The position numbers and the translations under genes were made by a program. Shown piece after piece: positions 1-7,739 of a DNA stretch of 49,782 bases. Location of the stretch: assembly GCA_003819715.1 (NCBI GenBank), contig RPQN01000018.1, positions 1 to 49,782 on the forward strand, given 5' to 3'. The notes under the pieces are model-generated. The model saw only the letters and a list, made by a program, of their open reading frames with translations. It was not told the DNA's origin and made no database searches. Position 1 is the stretch's first letter. Every line of letters starts with the position of its first letter. This DNA comes from Ignavibacteriota bacterium (GTDB lineage Bacteria > Bacteroidota > Ignavibacteria > UBA10030).

Positions 1-74
1 AACATTCCACTAATTACAACAGATATTCTGACGAGGTTAAGGAAAAGATTACTGTTGAAGAATTGGTTTTTCAT
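1..74 (-). CDS. Start of a cassette-like ORF, cut by the window edge
   Basis: Not in the ORF track because it runs off the window. On the minus strand an ATG at 74 opens a frame with no stop for 24 codons (MKNQFFNSNLFLNLVRISVV...). An AAGGA Shine-Dalgarno sequence lies about 9 nt upstream. The visible part is a basic/polar start followed by a hydrophobic stretch, as in a signal peptide or first membrane helix. It begins about 40 nt past the core site of the attC-like element at 115-311, which is where the first gene of the next integron cassette would sit. The product cannot be named. Confidence 0.45.
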   Translation of the reverse strand, partial: MKNQFFNSNLFLNLVRISVVISGM

Positions 75-114
75 AAAGTAATCCTTAAATACTATGAATG
101 TTTTTCGACACACT

Positions 115-311
115 GCCTAACGGCATGCGCATAAGCTGCGCCGTGACCAAGTTTAATGTTACACAAAAAGAAATGAGTTCACGCTATCAACTAAATTAAG
201 CTGCAACCAACCAACGAGAAACTGAATAGTAAATAATAAAAACGTAAAACCACCACCCGCAATGCTTAACGTACCCACGCTTATTGCGTCAGCTTCATGC
301 GCTGGTTAGGC
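115..311 (-). repeat. Integron attC-like recombination site (minus-strand orientation)
   Basis: The ends are complementary core sites: GCCTAAC at 115-121 (RYYYAAC) and GTTAGGC at 305-311 (GTTRRRY). Inside them, GCGCATAAGCTGCGC on the left pairs with GCGTCAGCTTCATGCGC on the right, leaving two unpaired bases in the right arm. Read on the minus strand the arm is GCGCAT-G-AAGCTG-A-CGC against GCGCAT-AAGCTG-CGC. This has the same layout as the extrahelical bases of known attC sites (N-AAGCCG-A-CGC in aadA cassettes). The bulges fix the orientation: the cassette gene would be on the minus strand, at higher coordinates. At 197 nt it is longer than usual because the central loop is about 140 nt. Confidence 0.7.
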
Positions 312-407
312 AGAAACCCACAAACAGCACGATATTGGTTAATAACTTGTACTCATATTTGTTAGTTGTCGATTTGTACTTCTCAATAATTAACGTTTCT
401 GCCTAAC
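305..407. repeat. Perfect 13-bp inverted repeat joining two integron core sites
   Basis: GTTAGGCAGAAAC at 305-317 is the exact reverse complement of GTTTCTGCCTAAC at 395-407. The inner half is the right end of the attC-like site; the outer half is a second core site (GTTAGGC on the minus strand). Together with 115-311 this outlines a cassette-sized unit of about 290 bp with no open frame of useful length. No matching RYYYAAC partner for the 401-407 core was found up to about 620, so that site may be an attI-like junction or a decayed attC. Confidence 0.5.
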
Positions 408-523
408 TATGTATTAGATAGAATTAGTCTATATAGCATGCATATTAGACATTAATTATAGATAAAATATATAATATTGAGTACCATTGACAAGGAACAC
501 AGGGCTCGACTATGGCACTGAAA

Positions 524-853
524 TTATTGGATCAAATGCTCGATATTGTGTACATAAAACACCCGTGCACCAGAACTGAAAATGTTTGCCTGTAATGGAT
601 TAAGTGATTTATTCTTGTTCTCCATAAACGCCACCCTGTCGAAATGGAAGAGAATGAAATCCGCCGGTTCTTGAACTACCTCGCTGCGAGCAATATCTTT
701 CTTCTTCAACTCAAAATCAAGGCCTTCATACGAATAATTTATTTCATTACGTAATTTTAAATCCAAACTATTAACGTTGATGCTGCTGATGCATAAATCA
801 AACAAAAAACTTACATTGAATATGACTTCACCAGAGGGGCAGCTCAAAATCAT
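524..853 (-). CDS. Small hypothetical protein, possible cassette gene
   Basis: A 109-aa frame of AT-rich DNA, not recognised. The middle and C-terminal parts (LKLRNEINYSYEGLDFELKK... and ...FILFHFDRVAFMENKNK) read like real protein, with mixed charge and hydrophobic residues. The first 25 residues overlap the promoter and leader region of the dinB-like gene on the other strand. No Shine-Dalgarno sequence precedes the ATG at 853, and an in-frame stop lies just upstream. It is on the strand expected for a gene of the attC-like site at 115-311. It could be a cassette gene, a truncated remnant or a chance ORF. Confidence 0.3.
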   Translation of the reverse strand: MILSCPSGEVIFNVSFLFDLCISSINVNSLDLKLRNEINYSYEGLDFELKKKDIARSEVVQEPADFILFHFDRVAFMENKNKSLNPLQANIFSSGARVFYVHNIEHLIQ

Positions 854-890
854 TTTAACAAATTATACACCTCAAATGCACGGAGCACAT

Positions 891-1469
891 ATGCGTAAAA
901 TTATTTGCACGATTATCGTTATTGCACTCACAACGTTCCTTTTCACATTCGTATCCGCACAGGATAAAAAGCCGGCCGAACCACCCAAGGCCGCAGCAGG
1001 TCCATCTCAGGAATTATTATGGGGCTGGAACGACATCGGCAACAAGCTTATCGCTATGGCAGAAGATTTTCCTGAAGAAAAATACGGTTTTAAAGCCCAG
1101 AAAGACGAACGGACGTTCGGTGAGAATATCCTGCATGTTGCATACGATAACAATATTATGATCAACGCACTCAAGGGAATATCAGTTCGAATTGCCTGGA
1201 ACGAAGATTCATTGCAAAAACTTTACGTGACGAAAGAATCCATCGTGAACTATCTGAAGCAGGCAGTGAACGATGGCGCAGAACTTATCAAAGCACAAGG
1301 CGACAGCGGATTAACAAGCGAGTTTAAATTTCCATGGGCCAATATGATGGCCCACCGTTCTTTCGGCTGGATGGGGACTCTTGAACATTCGGGCGAACAT
1401 TATGGACAACTAGTGGTGTATTATCGCGTCAATGATATGATACCACCCGCTTCTCGCCCGAAAAAATAA
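891..1469 (+). CDS. Secreted DinB-family protein
   Basis: A 192-aa protein with an N-terminal signal peptide (MRKIICTIIVIALTTFLF...VSAQ, cleavage near residue 24) followed by a DinB four-helix-bundle domain. Typical elements are the opening ELLWGWNDIGNKL helix and a late histidine-rich helix (HSGEHYGQLVVYYR). DinB-fold proteins bind a metal through three histidines and include thiol-dependent transferases; the substrate here is unknown. The ORF track starts at 777, but the ATG at 891 has a GGAG at 883-885 region and begins exactly at the signal peptide, so it is preferred. It is convergent with the RidA-like gene, and the palindrome at 1501-1558 lies between them. Confidence 0.8.
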   Translation: MRKIICTIIVIALTTFLFTFVSAQDKKPAEPPKAAAGPSQELLWGWNDIGNKLIAMAEDFPEEKYGFKAQKDERTFGENILHVAYDNNIMINALKGISVRIAWNEDSLQKLYVTKESIVNYLKQAVNDGAELIKAQGDSGLTSEFKFPWANMMAHRSFGWMGTLEHSGEHYGQLVVYYRVNDMIPPASRPKK

Positions 1470-1500
1470 AACGATCACCGGGATTCATGCTGTGCGGATT

Positions 1501-1558
1501 GTAGAGTCTATTTCCAAGAATGGGCGATGATAATGTCCGTCGGGGCGACGGACTCTAC
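1501..1558. repeat. Nested palindrome, REP-like, between convergent genes
   Basis: GTAGAGTC (1501-1508) pairs with GACTCTAC (1551-1558). Within this, GTCCGTCG (1535-1542) and CGACGGAC (1546-1553) form a perfect GC-rich hairpin with a GGG loop. There is no T-run on either side. It may serve as a bidirectional terminator for the convergent dinB-like and ridA-like genes, or be a dispersed repeat. I saw no second copy in the window. Confidence 0.5.
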
Positions 1559-2745
1559 TATTTCTCAACAAGAAACGCTGCATCGATTTCAAATAATAAT
1601 TCATCTCTGCAAACATCCGCAACCACATTGATCGACGGCGCCTGGGAAATTCCGATTTCCTCAACGATCTTCTGATAGAGAAGGAAATCTTCTTTACGTT
1701 TTAAGAAAACCGTCGCTTCACAGAGATCCTGCAAAACGGCCCCTTCCGGAGCGATCAATGACGACACAACGCTCATCGTTTGTTTGATCTGGGCGGCAGA
1801 ATCACCGATAAAAACGCTTTTCCCGTCCTCGTCAATGGAAGCGGTGCCCGAGACGAGTATCAATTTACATTTGTCGTCTTCAATAACCATCGCCCGTGAG
1901 AATGCCGAGCCATACCGAAACGGCGACCGCTGTTTCGTACCGTAGAGAGGCCGGACTTTGGTGGTGCTTTCAGGTGAGTGGTGAACGGCGAATACATCCA
2001 TTACCGCAGCACGCCCGAGCGGATTTCTTCCTTCTATACCCGTGCTTGCGGGAAAAAATATCTGCTCGGCATGTTCGTGTCGGTCCGCAGTTCCGATAAT
2101 TCCGTATTCCGAATAACACCGATTCCGCACCACATTAAAATCATCGTACCAATCAAGGATATCCGAGATATAGATCCATGTTCTCACGACATCCTGATAA
2201 GTCGATCCTTGAGTACGAAGAAGCCGTTCTGCCTGACGAAACATTGCTTCCGACTGGTCCTTGCGGTTGGAATGACCGATGCCGTTGGTATTGCCGCCGT
2301 CCATACTCTGAAGCACATAAAATGTCGCGCCATCCACATTCCATGCCCGTCCTTTGGGAATACCGTCATCAACGATAGTCCTGACTTTGGTGCCCGCTGA
2401 GGGTGTTACTGCTCTGATCTGAAATCCGGCAATCCCATGTTCAACGCAGGACTCTCCTTCAACAAATGTCATCGGCGTATCGACCTGCATTCCATGTCTG
2501 CTCAATGCACCGGTACGTGCTTTCTGGATTTGCTGCTGGAGTTCCACTCTGGTGAAGCAGCGCTCATGTATAATCTGGCTCGATGAAGCGGCCAGGACTT
2601 CAGCGATTCTGCCGTATATTTCTTCAGTTGTTTTTTCCGGATCAGCACGGCGGTCGGTGATCGAAGCACTGAGAAATAAATGATCGTGCAGCGATGTAAT
2701 AAAGAGTTTATATGCGGGGTGCAGCTCGATTGAACGTTGAATCAT
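1558..2745 (-). CDS. RidA/chorismatase-fold (YjgF-related) two-part protein
   Basis: A 395-aa protein without a signal peptide. The C-terminal ~130 residues (LILVSGTASIDEDGK..., QTMSVVSSLI..., ATVFLKRKEDF...) follow the RidA/YjgF pattern of substrate-binding pocket and trimer interface. The N-terminal half resembles the diverged first domain of FkbO/Hyg5-type chorismatases, including a GRNPLGRAAVMD-like stretch. In that family the reaction is hydrolysis of chorismate to hydroxybenzoate-type products. Activity here is not proven; it could be another RidA-like deaminase or binding protein. It is last in a minus-strand run, 13 nt after the PD40 lipoprotein gene. Confidence 0.65.
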   Translation of the reverse strand: MIQRSIELHPAYKLFITSLHDHLFLSASITDRRADPEKTTEEIYGRIAEVLAASSSQIIHERCFTRVELQQQIQKARTGALSRHGMQVDTPMTFVEGESCVEHGIAGFQIRAVTPSAGTKVRTIVDDGIPKGRAWNVDGATFYVLQSMDGGNTNGIGHSNRKDQSEAMFRQAERLLRTQGSTYQDVVRTWIYISDILDWYDDFNVVRNRCYSEYGIIGTADRHEHAEQIFFPASTGIEGRNPLGRAAVMDVFAVHHSPESTTKVRPLYGTKQRSPFRYGSAFSRAMVIEDDKCKLILVSGTASIDEDGKSVFIGDSAAQIKQTMSVVSSLIAPEGAVLQDLCEATVFLKRKEDFLLYQKIVEEIGISQAPSINVVADVCRDELLFEIDAAFLVEK

Positions 2746-2758
2746 CTCATATACTCAT

Positions 2759-4366
2759 TTAGCGTTTTGTCGTTTTCATTTTTTTCGATCCACCATCGAC
2801 GGCAATGGATTTTGGTGCAATGTTTTTTCTCTGCAGAAGAACGTTCGGATCCAATTTCGCCGTCAACATTTCTTCCGGTTTCGAAAACGCAGCATCCGAG
2901 AGCGCCTGGGGACTCATCTTCACGGGTTCGTTCGCGAACTCCGGAACATTATAGACAGAGAGCGATACTTCCTGCGATACAAGGTCTTCTTGGGGCATCA
3001 CAAACGGCTTGGAGGCACTGCCCGATGAATCGATATGGCTGAAATAGGGCCTTGTAAAAATATTATCGTCGCGTTTGCTGGAAAAGACGATCCATCGGCT
3101 GCTGCTCGACCATGAATGGAATGAATCCGCACGGTCGCTGTTCGCTTCCGATTTTTTCCATTTCCCCGTCCGTAAGTCCAGCATATAGATATCGGCGGTC
3201 TGAAGATAAATCGGGAACTGGCTGTATGCGGCTCCGGTAAACAGGAGGAAATGTCCATCCGGCGATACTCTCGGTTCTGTAATGCTCAAACCGGATTCTT
3301 TTGCCGATATGACCGTCTCCAGCTTTCCCCATGTCTTTTGAACAGGATCATAGCCCATCCGCATCAGATCATACTGGATTTTATCGTAGGCGATATCGCT
3401 CGGATTTTCCGGATTTTCGAATGTCTCGATCTTCGGAGCGCTGCAGAAGTAAAGAGTTCTTCCATCGGGAGACCACGCGGGCCAAATTTCCATCCGGTCC
3501 GGACTGGAGATGTCCAGTGTTGTTGTTACCGTATTGGTCGGAATATCATAAAGAATAATATCCGAGTACCGGTCCAGTACATCCCGGCATTCGCCTGTTT
3601 CATGGAAGAACAGCCGCAGTTTGCTCACGGTGAAGGCAATCAGTTCGCCCGACGGATGCCATGCGGGATACGCAGCAGGTCCGTTAAACTTTGTTTTGAG
3701 ATCAATTTTTTTCGCTTTGCCGTCGGTCACCAGCAGCATCGAAGTCCCCGGGCCGCCGCGCAGATGGAGAAGCCACCGGTCGGTTTTATTCTGATAGAAA
3801 TTATGGCAATTCATGCAATTGTCCTGGGTCAGCTTGTTCACCAGGACCGGCTTCTCAGAAAAATCTTCAAGGCAGCGTTGATAGATTCCCATCTTTTTAA
3901 AGAGATTATAGAGAGATCCGAACTTCCTGTACGCGAGATAGCCGTCGATAGAATCCTGCGAAATCTGATTGACGATCGGGGTGTAATTCAGCCAGCTGCC
4001 TGATTGATTCCTGACGAAGATCTCAGCGGTGAGCGGCTGCCCGGCATTTTCTCCGAGAAGGCGCTTCCAGTCCTTGATCGGAATCTGGATATGGCCGGTT
4101 CGATTCTGAATCCGGATGGGATCTCCATGAGAGGAATGAATGCGTACGAAATAATCCTGTCCTGCTTCTTTTATTAAAAAATTTAACGGTGCAATATTCG
4201 GCGGGATGAGGAGACCGGAATAGTCCGGTTGGATGACCGCCCCCCGGTTTGCCGATTGAATGTCTGTCCTTCCCTCCGGGGAACGGGAGCATCCGGCACT
4301 AAAAAAGACGACCGCACAGAACGAGATCCACCAGGATCCCATCCTGAGAATATTATTGAAATTCAT
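2759..4366 (-). CDS. PD40/TolB-like beta-propeller lipoprotein with a c-type heme motif
   Basis: With the start at 4366 the product is 535 aa. It opens with a lipoprotein signal (MNFNNILRMGSWW...FFSAGC, lipid-bearing Cys at residue 26). A heme-binding CMNCH sits at about residues 184-188. WD40-like PD40 blades follow: PAWHPSGELIAF, PAWSPDGRTLYF, PRVSPDGHFLLF and HSWSSSSRWIVF. The ORF track start at 4432 adds 22 residues inside the upstream gene. The ATG at 4366 has GGAGAG just upstream and gives the signal peptide, so it was chosen; it overlaps the upstream gene by 14 nt, suggesting translational coupling. Likely an envelope-facing protein. The partner of the heme is unknown. Confidence 0.8.
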   Translation of the reverse strand: MNFNNILRMGSWWISFCAVVFFSAGCSRSPEGRTDIQSANRGAVIQPDYSGLLIPPNIAPLNFLIKEAGQDYFVRIHSSHGDPIRIQNRTGHIQIPIKDWKRLLGENAGQPLTAEIFVRNQSGSWLNYTPIVNQISQDSIDGYLAYRKFGSLYNLFKKMGIYQRCLEDFSEKPVLVNKLTQDNCMNCHNFYQNKTDRWLLHLRGGPGTSMLLVTDGKAKKIDLKTKFNGPAAYPAWHPSGELIAFTVSKLRLFFHETGECRDVLDRYSDIILYDIPTNTVTTTLDISSPDRMEIWPAWSPDGRTLYFCSAPKIETFENPENPSDIAYDKIQYDLMRMGYDPVQKTWGKLETVISAKESGLSITEPRVSPDGHFLLFTGAAYSQFPIYLQTADIYMLDLRTGKWKKSEANSDRADSFHSWSSSSRWIVFSSKRDDNIFTRPYFSHIDSSGSASKPFVMPQEDLVSQEVSLSVYNVPEFANEPVKMSPQALSDAAFSKPEEMLTAKLDPNVLLQRKNIAPKSIAVDGGSKKMKTTKR

Positions 4367-6197
4367 TTTGACTCTCCGACGTCCGGGTGGGGGGCTTGAC
4401 AAACATAAAATAGTACCAGAATGTATCGTCATACCGGCCTCTCAAATTCTGCATGGCACTGGTTCTATCCCCCTTGAATGCATAAAGGATGCGGCGGTAT
4501 TCCATAAAGCGCTGGAAGATTCCCTGTTCGACGACATCCTGGAGAATCTGCTGATTGAATTTCGGGTCCATCGATGCGACAAAAAGCACTGCTTCCTGGA
4601 CATGCCGCGGATACCGGTTATAATTAAAGGAATGAAAATCCTCCAGATGATTTAAGAGTTCTCCCATATTACCGGTCAGGAGAAGATTGGCAATCATATA
4701 TTCGAAAGCCATTTTATTAATCGAGTTGCGATTTACCAAAAGATCCAGTTTCGGTGAAGCTGATTTGGTCCTCGAAATCAGGTCCTCTGCCGGCATGACC
4801 GATCGGATATGCCTGAATTCCGGATCTGCTGCAAGGCCGGACGGATTCCCAATCAACCGGAGGTAATGGTCAGCGGCCGGTCCCTGGAATGGAACATTTT
4901 TCAGGTTGAGAAAATATCGTTTCGCAGCTTCGTGATTCCCCTTGGCCAGATAAATTTTCCCAAGCCTCTTTAAAAGATCAGGTGCGGCAGCGTTGTGTTC
5001 GATTGCCTCATGCGCCCAATGCTGTGAATCATTGACGAGTCCAAGTCTCCAGCTGATATTGCTCGCATATTCCGGCCAGGCGAGAGACCACGTTTGATTC
5101 ATGATCAGTCCCTGTGATCCCTTCGACTGCGGATAAGCGAACATACTGTCCAGCAGTTTTCCTGTCTCGTACAATGCAAGGTTGGACTGGCAAAGGATGA
5201 GAGGCGATTCGTTCGAACTATATTTCGTCATGGCCAGGACATCGGACCATCGTTCCTCGGTGACCGCCCGATTCACCATCTGGACGTGGCGCTTAATTTC
5301 GTTGAGCGATTCCCGGGAAAGTCCATAGGTACAACCGGCAATCAATATCGTCCCCGCTGCCATTTTTAAAAGTGGGGCAAGGTTTTCATTTTTTTTGATG
5401 AGTTTCGGAATCTTTACCAATCCTGCGAGCGAAACGAAAATGAATGTCAGGAGATAAAATGCCGGAATCAGATATCCCGTGTACCATAATTCCGTCGGCA
5501 TTTCGAACGGGAGATTATGAACATACGCCTGTTTGAGAGGGACGAGAACAACAGAATGAGCGGCGAGATATGGAAGGATCCCGGAGACCATAAGGACCGA
5601 AGCGCTGCTGACAAATCTTTTTTGGGAAAGCTCATCCACTCCAAGAAGCGCCGCGAAAATGAAAAATGCGCCGCCCGTCATCCAGAACAGCATGAGAGAT
5701 ATGCCAAGACACAAAACCGTACGGAGAATCCGGTTCTGAGATTTCCACCGCAGAACTATGTTGAGCGCAAGGAGATTTATCATGAGCGCTATCATGACGC
5801 TCAAACGGGTATCAAATTGAGTATAATAAACAAGAAACAATCCCATCGGGATCAGGTGGAATGTATGGATCGGGCGCCTCTTGAATAAAGTCGACATCCA
5901 TAACTTCGTCAGCACCATGACCAGCCAGAACCCGGCGGTGAGCACGAGCGATATGATCAAATCAGAAAACCAGGATTGCATGATCAACGCCGACATCCAG
6001 TCCGTCAAGCCGCCGGGAATAACCAGGAAATCTTTCAGAAAATCCGCTGTGTCAAGGAATGCAGGGGACTGAACTTCGATCATCAAGAGAGGATGGATAA
6101 CGTACAGCAAATACAGGAAGCAGGATAAAAGAAGAATGCCTTCCTGAATCCAGATCACCCATTGTTCAAACCGTTTTTTTTCGCTGAACGCCTTCAT
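4353..6197 (-). CDS. DUF6057-like multi-spanning membrane protein
   Basis: A 614-aa protein. The N-terminal ~290 residues contain about eight or nine hydrophobic helices (ILLLSCFLYLLYVIHPLLMI, LIISLVLTAGFWLVMVLT, ILRTVLCLGISLMLFW and others). The remaining half is soluble and helical with TPR-like spacing (HEAIEHNAAAPDLLKRLGKIYLA, KGNHEAAKRYFLNL). This layout, and linkage to a PD40 lipoprotein with CXXCH, matches the Bacteroidota family annotated DUF6057, as remembered. Function is unknown; it may assemble or translocate the neighbouring lipoprotein. It is first in the run ending at 1558. Confidence 0.7.
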   Translation of the reverse strand: MKAFSEKKRFEQWVIWIQEGILLLSCFLYLLYVIHPLLMIEVQSPAFLDTADFLKDFLVIPGGLTDWMSALIMQSWFSDLIISLVLTAGFWLVMVLTKLWMSTLFKRRPIHTFHLIPMGLFLVYYTQFDTRLSVMIALMINLLALNIVLRWKSQNRILRTVLCLGISLMLFWMTGGAFFIFAALLGVDELSQKRFVSSASVLMVSGILPYLAAHSVVLVPLKQAYVHNLPFEMPTELWYTGYLIPAFYLLTFIFVSLAGLVKIPKLIKKNENLAPLLKMAAGTILIAGCTYGLSRESLNEIKRHVQMVNRAVTEERWSDVLAMTKYSSNESPLILCQSNLALYETGKLLDSMFAYPQSKGSQGLIMNQTWSLAWPEYASNISWRLGLVNDSQHWAHEAIEHNAAAPDLLKRLGKIYLAKGNHEAAKRYFLNLKNVPFQGPAADHYLRLIGNPSGLAADPEFRHIRSVMPAEDLISRTKSASPKLDLLVNRNSINKMAFEYMIANLLLTGNMGELLNHLEDFHSFNYNRYPRHVQEAVLFVASMDPKFNQQILQDVVEQGIFQRFMEYRRILYAFKGDRTSAMQNLRGRYDDTFWYYFMFVKPPTRTSESQNEFQ

Positions 6198-6531
6198 CGT
6201 CTTTTTTACCGCAAAAAGGATTAATAAGAATTAAAAGTAAAAAAATTTGTCTCCAAGTCCTAATCGAATATACCTCTGCCCGCCGGTACTCATTCCTGCT
6301 GAATAGCGCAGTCATTCGATTGATACTTGGAATTTGGTATTGTCATTTCTTTGTTCCCGCAATAGTTGACGTGGAATACGCGGCACGGAAAAAAGAGAGG
6401 TTTTTCTTTATTGAAGAACGAACAGCGTTCCCGGATAAATCCAAAAAAAGATTCCCGATCACAGAAACACTGTCCCATGACTGCTGAAATGCCGGAGCTT
6501 AATATTATTCTTGAGGTGTGTAGTCCTTTTC
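6198..6531. other. Intergenic region, no gene seen
   Basis: About 334 bp of AT-rich DNA between the start of the DUF6057-like gene and the stop of the CBM9-like gene (both minus strand). It should hold the promoter of the 6197 to 1558 run. Two ORF-track frames (6290-6478 and 6366-6596) overlap each other in opposite directions, have no family-like features, and are treated as chance. No strong hairpin with a T-run was found. Confidence 0.5.
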
Positions 6532-7677
6532 CTATTTCCTGGACGTCACTAATAATTTTTCGCTATAAACGGTATGCCCCATATTCATCTGGATAAAATA
6601 CATGCCCGGGGGCAATTTTTGCAGTTGGAGCGTAGCGGCAAATTGATTGTTTAATTTTGAAGCGGACGTCCGGGAGATCTCCTGTCCCAGTAAATTATAG
6701 AGCCGGATCGAGACTTCGCCGCGATAGGAATTTTCTAATTCTACTTTTGAAGAAGAGGAAGACGGATTGGGATACAATTTCATGACATGGGCAGAGATCG
6801 GCTGCCTGTTTGCAACGCCGGTGCTCGTTTCCGCGGCTAATGTTACATGTCCAAAACCATCGGCATTCATCCAATGCATGTTGCCGGGAGCGGCTTCCCA
6901 AACTGACCCGAACATATGGTCCCGGACTTTCGGATTTTCGTTCAGGCCATCGTTGTCGCAATAGGCAACAGATATTCCCATCTCTTTACCGGCCGCCAAT
7001 TGCGATCTTGCTGCCGCCTTATTGCTCTCGGTATATGTGTCATTATAGACGATAAGAGAAAACTCTCTGACCGCCGTTTGACCGGTTCTCCGTAATGCAT
7101 ATTCCGGGAAGTGCGAAGTATAATTTGCACGCGCGCTGGCCTGCTGTGTTCCCGCCATATCGTCGACCTGCCATGCCGTTGTCACCTGTCCATCTGCGGG
7201 ACAGGCCGCATACATGTGATATGCAAAAGCGTTTTCAGCATTTGTCGCCGGACCATCATAGCGATGCTCGCCGCCCGATGCATTCTCATCTATGAAAACC
7301 TCTGAGATGTCATAGTCATAGATCGCACCGCCGCCGGTCGGTTTATAGCCATCCACAAAAACATCGTCATGAACTTCCATGAGGAAGTACAGCAAGTTTG
7401 TCGTCGATGACCAGACAACCTTGTATCTTCCGTAATAGTCAGAAGAATCTACTGTTGTTCCATAATCAATCCATACCTGCATCATGCCCTGCCAGGGAAC
7501 GTTTTGCCAGCACGCATCATCACCTCTTCCATCGATTGTCGGTGCGACGACCGCTTTCGGTGCCAGCACCGGATCATCTTGAACAATCCCGTGCTGGGCA
7601 TTTGCATGAAATGGGAATAGAAGGCACATCATAACAATAATGATGAATGAACGAACGTCATCCTGATATAATTTCAT
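6532..7677 (-). CDS. CBM9/DOMON-like secreted protein with T9SS sorting domain
   Basis: With the ATG at 7677 the product is 381 aa: a signal peptide (MKLYQDDVRSFIIIVMMCLLF...NAQ), a beta-sandwich similar to carbohydrate-binding module family 9 at about residues 35-280 (PTIDGRGDDACWQNVPW, then an FIDENASGGEHRYDG-like loop), and a C-terminal T9SS type A domain (LYPNPSSSSSKVELEN ... LPPGMYFIQM ... KLLV). It is probably exported through the outer membrane and anchored at the surface. The ligand is unknown. The 7911 start in the ORF track lies inside the upstream DUF362 gene; GGAAGGA upstream of 7677 and the signal peptide favour the shorter form. Confidence 0.75.
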   Translation of the reverse strand: MKLYQDDVRSFIIIVMMCLLFPFHANAQHGIVQDDPVLAPKAVVAPTIDGRGDDACWQNVPWQGMMQVWIDYGTTVDSSDYYGRYKVVWSSTTNLLYFLMEVHDDVFVDGYKPTGGGAIYDYDISEVFIDENASGGEHRYDGPATNAENAFAYHMYAACPADGQVTTAWQVDDMAGTQQASARANYTSHFPEYALRRTGQTAVREFSLIVYNDTYTESNKAAARSQLAAGKEMGISVAYCDNDGLNENPKVRDHMFGSVWEAAPGNMHWMNADGFGHVTLAAETSTGVANRQPISAHVMKLYPNPSSSSSKVELENSYRGEVSIRLYNLLGQEISRTSASKLNNQFAATLQLQKLPPGMYFIQMNMGHTVYSEKLLVTSRK

Positions 7678-7739
7678 GAAAATTTCATTCCTTCCGCTTG
7701 ATTCATTGACAACGACACTGACCGGACGTTTTTCTCTTT

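Noticed and set aside
3251-4003. 250-aa plus-strand ORF
   Set aside because: Antisense to the PD40 lipoprotein gene, with no signal, repeat or family feature.
6290-6596. Two small frames in the 6198-6531 gap
   Set aside because: Opposite-strand frames overlapping each other, with low-complexity, Cys/Phe-rich or Ser/Arg-rich content and no ribosome-binding site.
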